Shown here: positions 5,424-12,423 of the stretch, in pieces
How the letters are laid out: every line of letters begins with the position of its first letter
Numbering within the stretch: position 1 is the stretch's first letter
Assembly (NCBI GenBank): GCA_945949035.1
Contig: CAMFDH010000017.1
Coordinates: 1 to 12,437, forward strand
Source: an uncultured Actinomyces sp.
GTDB lineage: Bacteria; Actinomycetota; Actinomycetes; Actinomycetales; Actinomycetaceae
Length of the DNA: 12,437 bases
Reading direction: 5' to 3'
The notes under the pieces: model-generated
Seen by the model: the letters and a program-made list of their open reading frames with translations, nothing else
Told to the model about the DNA's origin: nothing
Database searches by the model: none
Made by a program: the position numbers and the translations under genes

Positions 5424-8276
5424 GTGATTGAGCTGCTCATCGTGCAACTCATAGCCATCCTGTGCGCCCCGCTGGCAGTCAGGCTCTGGGGAAGGAACGG
5501 CTTCCTGGTTTTGGCCCTGGCACCCGCATCGGTGGTGGTTTGGGCGATCCTGCAGGCCCCCGCGGTGTTCCAAGCGCAGCGTCTTGAGTCCTTCCAGTGG
5601 GTTCCGACCCTGGGCTTAGAGTTTGTCTTCCGTCTCGACGTGCTCTCCTGGGTCATGATGCTGTTGATCTCAGGGGTGGGGGCCCTGGTGCTGGTCTACT
5701 CCTCGCGATACTTCTCTGGAAGTGCGGGCTCTCTAGGTAGGTTTGCCACCTTCTTCATGGCTTTCTCGGCGGCAATGTACGGCGTGGTGGTCTCGGACCA
5801 AACCATGATGATGTACGTCTTCTGGGAACTGACGGCGGTGCTTTCCTACCTGCTGATCGGGCACCACTCCACGCGTCGCCCTGCACGCGCTGCGGCTCGG
5901 CAGGCCTTCCTGATCACCGGCTTTGGCGGCCTGGTCATGTTCTCCGGCCTGGTCATGTTCGGTATGGCGCCGGGGGGATCCTTCCGCAGCTCTGTCCTGA
6001 TTGAGAGGTTCCAGGACGGAACCCTGCAAGCGAACCAGCCGCTGTTCATTGTCGCGGCCCTCCTCGTTCTGGTTGGTGGTCTCTCCAAGTCGGCTCAGGT
6101 GCCATTCAGCTTCTGGCTTCCGGGCGCAATGGCGGCCCCAACTCCGGTGTCCGCTTACCTGCACGCCGCAGCCATGGTGAAGGCAGGCGTCTACCTCATC
6201 GCCAGGTTCACCCCGGGCTTCACGCTGATTCCCGGCTGGTCGGCAGTGGCGGTCACCCTCGGTCTTTACACCATGCTGCACGCCTCCTACCGGGCATTGC
6301 GACAGCGTGACTTGAAGCTGATCCTCGCCTACGGCACCGTGTCTCAGCTGGGCCTGATGATTGCAGCGGTTGGCTTCGGGACCGCTGCAACCCTGACGGC
6401 TGGGCTGGTCATCATGATCGCCCACGCCCTCTTCAAGTCCTCGCTGTTCCTCACGGTCGGCGCCGTTGAGAGTTCCACCGGAACCCGTGACCTGTGGGAA
6501 CTGAGTGGTCTGCGCAAGCGCATGCCCCTCCTGGCCGGCTTTGCGGGCCTCGCAGCCCTGTCGATGGCGGGAATTCCAGTCACGCTTGGCTACGTCGGAA
6601 AAGAGTCGCTGCTTGCCGGCCTGCTCCACGGTAGTTCCCCGCACCTTCCTTCCGGCACCGGGTTCGGATGGTTGATTGTGGTCATCGTTGCCCTCGGCTC
6701 GATGATGACCATGGCCTACGCCTGGCGATTCTGGTGGGGCGCTTTTGGAACCAAGAAGATCCTTGTCGACTTGCAGGTTCGCCCCCTCTCGAAGCTGATG
6801 CTGGCGCCCATCGGGGTCCTAGCCAGCGGCGCTCTTCTCGGGATCGTCGCCCAGCTGTTCGATCACCTACTCAATGCCTCGACTGGCCCCGCGTTGGGTA
6901 TGCCCGGGGAAGCACACATTGCGCTCTGGTCCGGTCTGGCACCCGCACTGGTCACGGCTGTCATCATTGCTGGCGGCCTCACCCTGATCTACCTGCGCCC
7001 GCAGGTTTCCAAGTTGCAGAGGGCAGTGGAAACCCCGATCTCTGCGGCTCGCCTGTTTGCTGCCTCAATCAGTGAGCTGGAACTGATCGCCAGTCGTGTC
7101 ACCTCTCTGTTCCAGAGGGGTTCACTTCCCGCTGAGGTCGGCACGATCGTCATGTCCGCGGCTGTCCTGACCGGCTACGGAATCCTCCGCACCAATCCGC
7201 CCCGGGATCTGCCCCCGCTGTGGGACTCTTCCCTGCAGGCAGGAATCGTCGTCGTTGGTGTCGTCGCCACAATCGCGACCGTGCGTTCACGGCGGCGGGT
7301 GCGGGCAGCTCTATCGCTCGGGGCTGTCGGCATGTCCGTCTCGCTCCTGTTCGCGATCCACGGAGCCCCCGACCTCGCCCTCACCCAGCTGGCTGTCGAG
7401 GCCGTCAGCATCGTGGTCTTCATTCTGGTGCTGCGCAAGCTGCCGACCTTCTTCTCAACCAGGCCACTGGTATCCAGCAAGATCAGCCGGCTCATCGTCG
7501 GTATTTCCGCGGGCATCATCACCTCACTCGGTGGTTACTACGCCTTCTCCGCGCGCATCCACCAGCCGGTTTCAGAACTGATGCCACGGGAGGCACTTGA
7601 GTTCGGCCACGGACGCAACATCGTCAACGTAATCCTTGTGGACATCCGTGCCTGGGACACGATGGGGGAGCTGTCGGTCCTGCTGGTGACCGCCACGGGC
7701 GTGGCCTCGCTGATCTACGTGATGTCGAGGACGGGGCGCATCGACCGCATCACCAAGCGTTCAGCCAAGCCTGGTCGGTTCCTTCCCGGTGCCACCGCCC
7801 AGCGGCCCCACGACCGCTCCCTGGTACTCGAGGTTTCCACACGTCTACTCTTCCCAACCATGATTGTGCTGTCGATCTGGCTGCTACTCATCGGACACAA
7901 CAACCCCGGCGGCGGTTTTGTCGGAGGCGTGGTTGCGGGCCTGGCCTTCGTGCTGCGCTATCTGGCCGGCGGACGCTACGAACTTGGTGAGGCAATGCCG
8001 ATTCCCGCGGGCTACCTACTTGGAACCGGCCTGTTTGTCGCGACTGCTGGCGGTGCTCTTCCGCTGCTCTACGGGAATGTCCCGTTCCAGTCGACCCCGG
8101 TGGATATCCCACTGGGCATGATTGGGGACCTTCACTTCACAACCGCCATGATCCTTGACATTGGTGTCTACATTCTCGTCCTCGGGCTGATCATCGACCT
8201 GGTTGCCGCTCTCGGTGCCGAGGTCGACAGACAGGGCGACCCGTCGTCACGCAGCTACGGATCGGTGGGTGCCTGA
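5424..8276 (+). CDS. mrpA: Na+/H+ antiporter MrpA fused to MrpB (MnhA-MnhB)
   Basis: A 950-residue polytopic membrane protein, the large subunit of the Mrp cation/proton antiporter. Residues 1 to about 500 are a NuoL-like antiporter domain. The conserved charges are E135 in VFWELT, K222 in LSKSAQ, K253 in MVKAGVY, H334 and K338 in IAHALFKSS, and K393 in VGKES. Residues about 570-770 are the MrpA-specific C-terminal region, with GAPDLALTQLAVEA (647-660) and VDIRAWDTMGE (739-749). Residues about 800-930 are an MnhB/MrpB domain, with IGHNNPGGGFVGG (823-835). The length equals the sum of separate Bacillus MrpA (801) and MrpB (143), so this is a fusion that explains the absence of a separate mrpB. 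The GTG start at 5424 has GAGAGG (5408-5413) ten bases upstream. It heads the operon; mrpC begins one base after its stop. Sequence similarity to complex I NuoL is expected and should not be taken as an NADH dehydrogenase. Confidence 0.95.
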   Translation: MIELLIVQLIAILCAPLAVRLWGRNGFLVLALAPASVVVWAILQAPAVFQAQRLESFQWVPTLGLEFVFRLDVLSWVMMLLISGVGALVLVYSSRYFSGSAGSLGRFATFFMAFSAAMYGVVVSDQTMMMYVFWELTAVLSYLLIGHHSTRRPARAAARQAFLITGFGGLVMFSGLVMFGMAPGGSFRSSVLIERFQDGTLQANQPLFIVAALLVLVGGLSKSAQVPFSFWLPGAMAAPTPVSAYLHAAAMVKAGVYLIARFTPGFTLIPGWSAVAVTLGLYTMLHASYRALRQRDLKLILAYGTVSQLGLMIAAVGFGTAATLTAGLVIMIAHALFKSSLFLTVGAVESSTGTRDLWELSGLRKRMPLLAGFAGLAALSMAGIPVTLGYVGKESLLAGLLHGSSPHLPSGTGFGWLIVVIVALGSMMTMAYAWRFWWGAFGTKKILVDLQVRPLSKLMLAPIGVLASGALLGIVAQLFDHLLNASTGPALGMPGEAHIALWSGLAPALVTAVIIAGGLTLIYLRPQVSKLQRAVETPISAARLFAASISELELIASRVTSLFQRGSLPAEVGTIVMSAAVLTGYGILRTNPPRDLPPLWDSSLQAGIVVVGVVATIATVRSRRRVRAALSLGAVGMSVSLLFAIHGAPDLALTQLAVEAVSIVVFILVLRKLPTFFSTRPLVSSKISRLIVGISAGIITSLGGYYAFSARIHQPVSELMPREALEFGHGRNIVNVILVDIRAWDTMGELSVLLVTATGVASLIYVMSRTGRIDRITKRSAKPGRFLPGATAQRPHDRSLVLEVSTRLLFPTMIVLSIWLLLIGHNNPGGGFVGGVVAGLAFVLRYLAGGRYELGEAMPIPAGYLLGTGLFVATAGGALPLLYGNVPFQSTPVDIPLGMIGDLHFTTAMILDIGVYILVLGLIIDLVAALGAEVDRQGDPSSRSYGSVGA

Positions 8277-8277
8277 G

Positions 8278-8715
8278 ATGCCATCACTAGCAATCTTCAT
8301 CTTCGTCGGAGTTCTGGTTGGCTCCGGGGTCTACCTGACCCTGGAGAGGACGCTGTCCCGCATCTTCATCGGTCTGGCGCTAATCACCAACGGCGTCAAC
8401 GTCCTCATCCTGGCAATGGGTGGGTCCGCGGGAATGCCCCCGCTGCTCGGAGAGGGGACGGACACGATCGTCGACCCCCTCCCGCAGGCCCTGATCCTCA
8501 CCTCAATCGTCCTCTCGCTGGGAACGACCGCCTTCGGGCTGGCTCTCGCCTACCGCTCCTGGTTGCTGACGGGTAACGATGAGGTCGTCGACGACGTTGA
8601 GGACCGCAGGGTGGCCCGAACCGCACGTCGCCACGGGGTGACGGACCTCGATGAACTCTATGCGGAGGGAACCGAGGACGCCGAAATCTTCTACGACCAG
8701 GAGGAGCGCAGGTGA
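8278..8715 (+). CDS. mrpC: Na+/H+ antiporter subunit MrpC (NuoK-like)
   Basis: A 145-residue three-helix membrane subunit homologous to NuoK, with helices near residues 2-20, 26-48 and 70-95. The MrpC signature DPLPQALILTSIVLS (66-80) is intact. The core ends near residue 98. It is followed by a charged tail of about 45 residues, rich in Asp, Glu and Arg, that makes the protein longer than Bacillus MrpC (113). The ATG at 8278 is one base after the mrpA stop, with GGTGGG at 8264-8269 as ribosome-binding site. Longer in-frame starts upstream would lie inside mrpA, and their residues look non-native. The stop overlaps the mrpD start by 4 bp (GTGA), so translation is probably coupled. Confidence 0.95.
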   Translation: MPSLAIFIFVGVLVGSGVYLTLERTLSRIFIGLALITNGVNVLILAMGGSAGMPPLLGEGTDTIVDPLPQALILTSIVLSLGTTAFGLALAYRSWLLTGNDEVVDDVEDRRVARTARRHGVTDLDELYAEGTEDAEIFYDQEERR

Positions 8716-10478
8716 CCGCCGCATCACTCTCCTGGCTGGTGCCCCTTCCGGTGCTCATCCCACTGGTCTCCGCGGGTCTGGCGCTGGTTCTTGGACGGCG
8801 CCCTCGTCTGCAGCAGCTCGTGGCGCTCATCGCCATGCTGGTGTCCACCGTTATCGGCTTCATCCTGGTCTTCGGTGCGGCGGGCGACCCCATCGTCCTC
8901 GACGTGGGTTCCTGGGCGGCGCCCATTGGGATCACACTGGTGGCAGATCGACTTTCAACCCTCATGCTGGTGGTTTCGCAGGTGGTGGCCCTCGCCGTCC
9001 TCATCTACTCGATAGGTGAGAACGTTTCGGACCCTGTCCCGACCTCGCCGGTGGCGGTGTTCTACCCGACTTTCCTCATACTGTCGGCCGGTGTTTCCAA
9101 CTCGTTTCTCACGGGGGATCTCTTCAACCTCTACGTTGGCTTTGAGATTCTTCTGGCGGCCTCTTTCGTCCTCATCACGCTGGGGGGAACCCGAGGACGA
9201 GTCCGGTCGGGCACCGTCTATGTCATCGTTTCGCTGTTCTCCTCGGTTCTGTTCCTGATCGGAATCGCCTGGATTTACGGTGCGACGGGCACCATGAACA
9301 TGGCGCAGCTGTCGGTTCGACTCGCGGAACTTCCCGCTGAAACCACCATGATCCTCCAGGCGATGCTCCTGGTGGCCTTCGGGGTGAAGGCCGCGATCTT
9401 CCCCCTGGCGTCGTGGCTTCCGGACTCATACCCGACCGCTCCCGCTCCGGTAACGGCGGTGTTCGCCGGCCTGCTCACCAAGGTGGGCGTCTACGCCATC
9501 ATCCGCCTGCAGTTCGTCCTCTTCCCGGGTGATCGCTTCAGCACACTCCTGGCGATCATCGGCATCCTCTCCATGATCATCGGCATCCTGGGGGCCGTGG
9601 CTCAGGATGACGCCAAACGACTGCTTTCCTTCACCCTGATCTCCCATATCGGCTTCATGATGTGGGGCATTTCCCTGGATACGGTGGACGGGCTGGGTGC
9701 GGCGATCTATTACGCCGCCCACCACATCGTCGTGCAGACTGCGCTCTTCCTCATCGTCGGGCTCATCGAGAGGTACAGGGGCACCACCTCGCTCACCAGG
9801 CTCTCTGACCTGGCACGAGAGAAACGATGGCTCTCGATCCTCTTCATGATCACGGCGCTCAACCTGGTCGGTATGCCCCCGCTGACGGGATTCATCGGCA
9901 AGCTCGGCTTGGCAGAGGCTTCCGTCCTCGTCAACACCCCGATGTCCTACGCGCTGCTGGCCTCCGGTATCCTCACTTCGTTCCTCACGCTTTACGTTGC
10001 CGTGAAGTTCTGGAACAAGGCATTCTGGCAGCCCAAGCGTGTCATCCATGACGACTTCGTGATGCCGGCGGAGGGCGAGAGGCTCTCGGGGCGTCAGGAG
10101 CGCATCATGCGCCGCCTCGAAGAGGTTCAGCGCGAGGGACGAGCTGCCGAGAAGGTGCAGCAGGCGGCCAAGACCGAGATGGAAAAGGGTGGGGGTTCCT
10201 CCAACATCATCATGTACTCGGTGGCAACCACACTGGTGGCGGTTCAGATTGGCATGGCGATCTTCTCCGGTCCCATCTACGGTTATGCCCACGGTTCGGC
10301 CTCGAACATGATGGACAAGGACAGCTATGTGACGGCGGTTCTTGGTGAGGACGGGCGTGGTCAGGGTGTTTCGAAACTCCCGCCGTTCCGTCCGCCGTGG
10401 ATCGACCCCAACCCGCTGCCACCGCTGCTGCCAACACAACCGGCACTACCTGAGATCGGAGGGAACGATGCCAACTAG
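8712..10478 (+). CDS. mrpD: Na+/H+ antiporter subunit MrpD (NuoM/N-like)
   Basis: A 588-residue NuoM/NuoN-like membrane subunit, one of the two antiporter-type subunits of the Mrp complex. Conserved functional charges are present: E145 in YVGFEILLA, K226 in FGVKAAIFPL, K257 in LLTKVGVY, H337/H338 in the AAHHIV segment, and K397 in FIGKLGL. The SWLPDSYPTAPAPVTAVF segment (234-251) is typical of the family. The protein is about 95 residues longer than Bacillus MrpD (493). The excess is a charged helical loop (about 440-493) before the last membrane segment and a soluble proline-rich C-terminus (about 551-588). The GTG start at 8712 overlaps the mrpC stop and is preceded by AGGAGGAG at 8699-8706. 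Its 3' end overlaps mrpE by 11 bp. Confidence 0.95.
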   Translation: MTAASLSWLVPLPVLIPLVSAGLALVLGRRPRLQQLVALIAMLVSTVIGFILVFGAAGDPIVLDVGSWAAPIGITLVADRLSTLMLVVSQVVALAVLIYSIGENVSDPVPTSPVAVFYPTFLILSAGVSNSFLTGDLFNLYVGFEILLAASFVLITLGGTRGRVRSGTVYVIVSLFSSVLFLIGIAWIYGATGTMNMAQLSVRLAELPAETTMILQAMLLVAFGVKAAIFPLASWLPDSYPTAPAPVTAVFAGLLTKVGVYAIIRLQFVLFPGDRFSTLLAIIGILSMIIGILGAVAQDDAKRLLSFTLISHIGFMMWGISLDTVDGLGAAIYYAAHHIVVQTALFLIVGLIERYRGTTSLTRLSDLAREKRWLSILFMITALNLVGMPPLTGFIGKLGLAEASVLVNTPMSYALLASGILTSFLTLYVAVKFWNKAFWQPKRVIHDDFVMPAEGERLSGRQERIMRRLEEVQREGRAAEKVQQAAKTEMEKGGGSSNIIMYSVATTLVAVQIGMAIFSGPIYGYAHGSASNMMDKDSYVTAVLGEDGRGQGVSKLPPFRPPWIDPNPLPPLLPTQPALPEIGGNDAN

Positions 10479-11028
10479 GGTGAGGCGTCACGCCTCGATC
10501 TCAATGACGATCTGGTTGCTTCTGATCTGGCTGGCGGTCTTCCGCTCACTGGACTGGCTCACCGTCCTCGGCGGTCTGCTGGTGGTCGTCCTCGTTCAAC
10601 TGATCTTCCCCCTCCCCTCAATGCCGGGCCTGTGGCACCTGAGGCCCTTCGCATTCCTGCACCTGCTGGGGCGGTTCATCTGGGACCTGGTCTGGGCGGG
10701 GGCACAGGTGAGCTGGATTGTAGTGTCGGGGCGTCACCACGACGACGGCATCGTCAAGTGTTCGGTGAGAAGCAGCAACCCGGTCTACATCACCATCGTG
10801 GCAGCCATGACATCGATGGTGCCCGGCACCATCGTCATTCAGGCTTCACGTGAAGAGCACGCCCTCTACCTGCACGTTCTGGACCTTCCCGCTCACGGGG
10901 GTATCGAGGGGGTGCGCCAGGAGGTTCTGAATCAGGAGCGCCTTGTCCTGCTGGCCTTCGCTCCCAACAGCGTCCTGGAGGAAACCGGTGTCACCGGGGC
11001 TCATCGTCATGAGGAGGTGGGTTCATGA
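10468..11028 (+). CDS. mrpE: Na+/H+ antiporter subunit MrpE
   Basis: A 186-residue MrpE/MnhE subunit, needed for assembly and activity of the antiporter. Two hydrophobic segments lie near residues 12-28 and 30-50, with a further apolar stretch at about 64-87. The conserved cytoplasmic part follows: NPVYITIVAAMTSMVPGT (104-121), then ALYLHVLDLP (132-141). The ATG at 10468 has GGAGGG at 10458-10463 and overlaps the last 11 bp of mrpD. Upstream in-frame starts would add an Arg-rich stretch that is an out-of-frame reading of mrpD. It is somewhat longer than Bacillus MrpE (158), mainly at the C-terminus. The stop overlaps the mrpF ATG by 4 bp. Confidence 0.93.
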   Translation: MPTRVRRHASISMTIWLLLIWLAVFRSLDWLTVLGGLLVVVLVQLIFPLPSMPGLWHLRPFAFLHLLGRFIWDLVWAGAQVSWIVVSGRHHDDGIVKCSVRSSNPVYITIVAAMTSMVPGTIVIQASREEHALYLHVLDLPAHGGIEGVRQEVLNQERLVLLAFAPNSVLEETGVTGAHRHEEVGS

Positions 11029-11381
11029 CCGCCATGGATATCATCCTGTGGATCAGTATGGGGGTTCTGGTGGTCTCGCTGCTGCTCTCCCTGTTCCGGC
11101 TGGTCAAAGGCCCCACAGCCCTTGATAGGGCAGTGGCACTCGATGTCTTTGCGGCAGGGATCCTCGGCCTGGTGGCCGTGTTGATTGTGGTTCGGGAACG
11201 AGGCGATCTTGCAGCGCTGCTGATTGTCTTTGTACTTACCGCATTCTTCTCAACCGTGACCGTCTCAAGATTCATCCGTTTTGGGGTGCAGAGAAATGCC
11301 GGACACCGCCTGGTTGTCAACCCAGAGTCACAGGTGGGCCACCGCAGCCACCGCCTCGGTAATGAGGAGGACGAACAGTGA
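11025..11381 (+). CDS. mrpF: Na+/H+ antiporter subunit MrpF
   Basis: A 118-residue three-helix subunit with membrane segments near residues 5-25, 37-57 and 62-83. The family's conserved loop FRLVKGPTALDRAVALDVF (24-42) contains D34 and D40, acidic residues in the part of MrpF implicated in cation handling. A hydrophilic tail of about 30 residues (88-118), ending in acidic residues, exceeds the length of Bacillus MrpF (94). The ATG at 11025 overlaps the mrpE stop (ATGA), and a strong GAGGAGGTG lies just upstream. An internal ATG at codon 4 is a possible alternative but is worse placed. The stop overlaps the mrpG GTG by 4 bp. Confidence 0.93.
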   Translation: MTAMDIILWISMGVLVVSLLLSLFRLVKGPTALDRAVALDVFAAGILGLVAVLIVVRERGDLAALLIVFVLTAFFSTVTVSRFIRFGVQRNAGHRLVVNPESQVGHRSHRLGNEEDEQ

Positions 11382-11728
11382 CGGTATTTGACACGATCCT
11401 TGACTTTGCAGGCGTCATTCTAGTGCTAGCCGGAGCCCTGTTCACACTGGTGGCGGCCCTGGGTCTAGTGCGTTTGCCCGACCTGTTCTCACGGACCCAC
11501 GCCGCGGCTAAGCCACAGCTGCTGGGCCTGATGCTGATTCTGGGTGGTTCGACACTGGTCCTGCGAACCTGGGCCTGGTTTGCCATCAGCCTGGCGGTTC
11601 TGGCCATCCAGGTGATTGCCGCCCCGGTGGCTTCGCACCTGCTGGGCAGGGCGGCGTACCGCAGCGGGCTCGCTGAAACCTCAAGCCTGGTCGTTGACCA
11701 ACTTGGTGAAAAGGGAAGTGAAAAGTAA
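11378..11728 (+). CDS. mrpG: Na+/H+ antiporter subunit MrpG
   Basis: A 116-residue subunit with three membrane segments near residues 9-30, 46-62 and 66-88. The PhaG/MnhG signature GLVRLPDLFSRTHAAAKP (29-46) is intact, including H41. The GTG start at 11378 overlaps the mrpF stop and follows GAGGAGG (11364-11370) by seven bases. This is the last gene of the operon. With it the set A/B-C-D-E-F-G is complete, so a full antiporter can be assembled. The C-terminal about 25 residues are hydrophilic. It converges on the DUF3073 gene with only 17 bp between the stops. Confidence 0.93.
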   Translation: MTVFDTILDFAGVILVLAGALFTLVAALGLVRLPDLFSRTHAAAKPQLLGLMLILGGSTLVLRTWAWFAISLAVLAIQVIAAPVASHLLGRAAYRSGLAETSSLVVDQLGEKGSEK

Positions 11729-11743
11729 GCCCGAAGGTGGGCT
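11728..11743 (-). terminator. Small hairpin between mrpG and the DUF3073 gene
   Basis: AGCCC (11728-11732) and GGGCT (11739-11743) enclose a six-base loop between the two convergent stop codons. Read on the minus strand, the stem is followed by TTACTTTTC, a T-rich run that suits termination of the DUF3073 transcript. On the + strand the following bases are not T-rich, so it would serve the mrp operon less well. The stem is only 5 bp. Confidence 0.4.
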
Positions 11744-11745
11744 AG

Positions 11746-11973
11746 CTAATCCCGGTAGTCTTCCCAGGCGTCAGAGTATGACGAGGGTGCATCCCAGGAA
11801 TCATCCGACCACTTGTCTTCCGAATCCGAGTCCTCATCGGGAATCGGCTCCAGTTTCGTGTCGTGCGTTCCGGTCAGTTCGCGCTGCAGAGCGTCAAGAT
11901 CAGTCTCAGGACTGAAGTACTTGAGGCTGCGCGCCACTTTCATGTGCTTTGCCTTTTGACGGCCGCGCCCCAT
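11746..11973 (-). CDS. DUF3073 family protein
   Basis: A 75-residue protein of the DUF3073 family, small proteins of unknown function found in Actinomycetota. The conserved N-terminal block MGRGRQKAKHMKVARSLKY (1-19), then SPETDLDALQREL (21-33), is diagnostic. The remainder is acidic and Ser/Trp/Tyr-rich and probably disordered, ending SDAWEDYRD. There is no membrane segment or signal peptide. The basic N-terminus and acidic tail suggest a nucleic-acid or ribosome contact, but that is only a guess. The ATG at 11973 matches the family's N-terminus and has AGAGGGGG (11989-11982) eight bases upstream. A further in-frame ATG at 12048 lies in the putative promoter and is rejected. In other actinobacteria this gene often stands near purine genes; none is seen here. 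Confidence 0.88.
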   Translation of the reverse strand: MGRGRQKAKHMKVARSLKYFSPETDLDALQRELTGTHDTKLEPIPDEDSDSEDKWSDDSWDAPSSYSDAWEDYRD

Positions 11974-12046
11974 GGCGTCGACCCCCTCTACCTCTTGCGG
12001 GTCCGTATTCCGGTCCCCTGGATCCAATGAATTCTGTCGCGGGCAC

Positions 12047-12052
12047 ATTCTA
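12047..12052 (-). promoter_or_regulatory. Candidate -10 element for the DUF3073 gene
   Basis: Read on the minus strand this is TAGAAT, five of six matches to TATAAT and identical to the -10 proposed for the mrp operon. A start near 12040 would give a leader of about 67 bases. The -35 region is unclear. Confidence 0.4.
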
Positions 12053-12073
12053 CCGCGTAGCCAGCATGCTTTT

Positions 12074-12100
12074 CCACACGACCACCCCGTGGTCGTGTGG
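12074..12100 (-). terminator. Perfect 12-bp hairpin, probable terminator of the 12115-12423 gene
   Basis: CCACACGACCAC (12074-12085) and GTGGTCGTGTGG (12089-12100) are exact inverse complements around a 3-base loop. The hairpin lies 14 bases beyond the stop of the minus-strand gene at 12115 and upstream of the DUF3073 promoter. No T run follows it on the minus strand (the next bases are AAAAGC). It would therefore be a GC-rich terminator without a U tract, a type reported in actinobacteria. The symmetric form also leaves open a protein-binding operator. Confidence 0.55.
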
Positions 12101-12114
12101 TGAGTCTGGCAACG

Positions 12115-12423
12115 TCAGCGCTTACGGCGTCGAATCAGGGTGCGGCGAAGAATGCAGACACCAATGACAGCTGCGCCAATGGCTGCCGCCTTGATGACCT
12201 TCTTGCGGGCTTCGGGATCACCCTCGCGAGCTGCATCAATGGTGGTTTGGGTGACGTAGAGGGCCTCTTGCGCGCGGTACTTGGCATCCGCAAGGAGGTA
12301 CTGTGCCTGGGTCTTAGGTTGTGCCTCACTGACCAGGGCCTGAAGGGTCTCGGAGAGTTTTTCGCTGCTGGCGTTAGCCTGCTTTTCAAGGTTGCTCACG
12401 GTGGTTGAAAAATCCTTACTCAC
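12115..12423 (-). CDS. Small membrane-anchored protein, DUF3618-like
   Basis: A 102-residue protein. Residues 1-75 are a polar, alanine-rich helical region with heptad-like spacing (LEKQANASSEKLSETLQAL, 12-30), probably a coiled coil. A single hydrophobic segment follows at about 78-92 (IKAAAIGAAVIGVCIL), and the C-terminus is strongly basic (RRTLIRRRKR). This layout, together with the SETLQALVSEAQPKTQA stretch, resembles DUF3618 proteins of actinobacteria. The match is by pattern only and could be wrong. The basic end should stay on the cytoplasmic side. The GTG at 12423 is preceded by GAAGGA at the very edge of the window, eight bases upstream, so the start is reasonably placed. The function is unknown. 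Confidence 0.7.
   Translation of the reverse strand: MSKDFSTTVSNLEKQANASSEKLSETLQALVSEAQPKTQAQYLLADAKYRAQEALYVTQTTIDAAREGDPEARKKVIKAAAIGAAVIGVCILRRTLIRRRKR

Noticed and set aside
5733..6644. A 303-codon open frame on the minus strand
   Set aside because: It is antisense to the most conserved part of mrpA, its composition is atypical (Gln, His, Arg and Glu rich), and there is no sensible ribosome-binding context.
9426..10439. A 337-codon open frame on the minus strand
   Set aside because: It is antisense to mrpD. Its product is rich in His, Arg, Asp and Gly with no motif, as expected of a shadow frame in GC-rich DNA, and mrpD has strong family motifs across the same span.
5424..10478. MrpA, MrpC and MrpD as NADH dehydrogenase subunits NuoL, NuoK and NuoM/N
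   Set aside because: The fused MnhB domain and the adjacent mrpE, mrpF and mrpG genes with their own signatures define an Mrp antiporter. No NADH-oxidising or Fe-S Nuo subunit is present in the operon.
11974..12048. A 25-residue N-terminal extension of the DUF3073 protein from the ATG at 12048
   Set aside because: The family begins MGRGR at 11973, which has its own Shine-Dalgarno, and the upstream ATG lies in the proposed -10 element.
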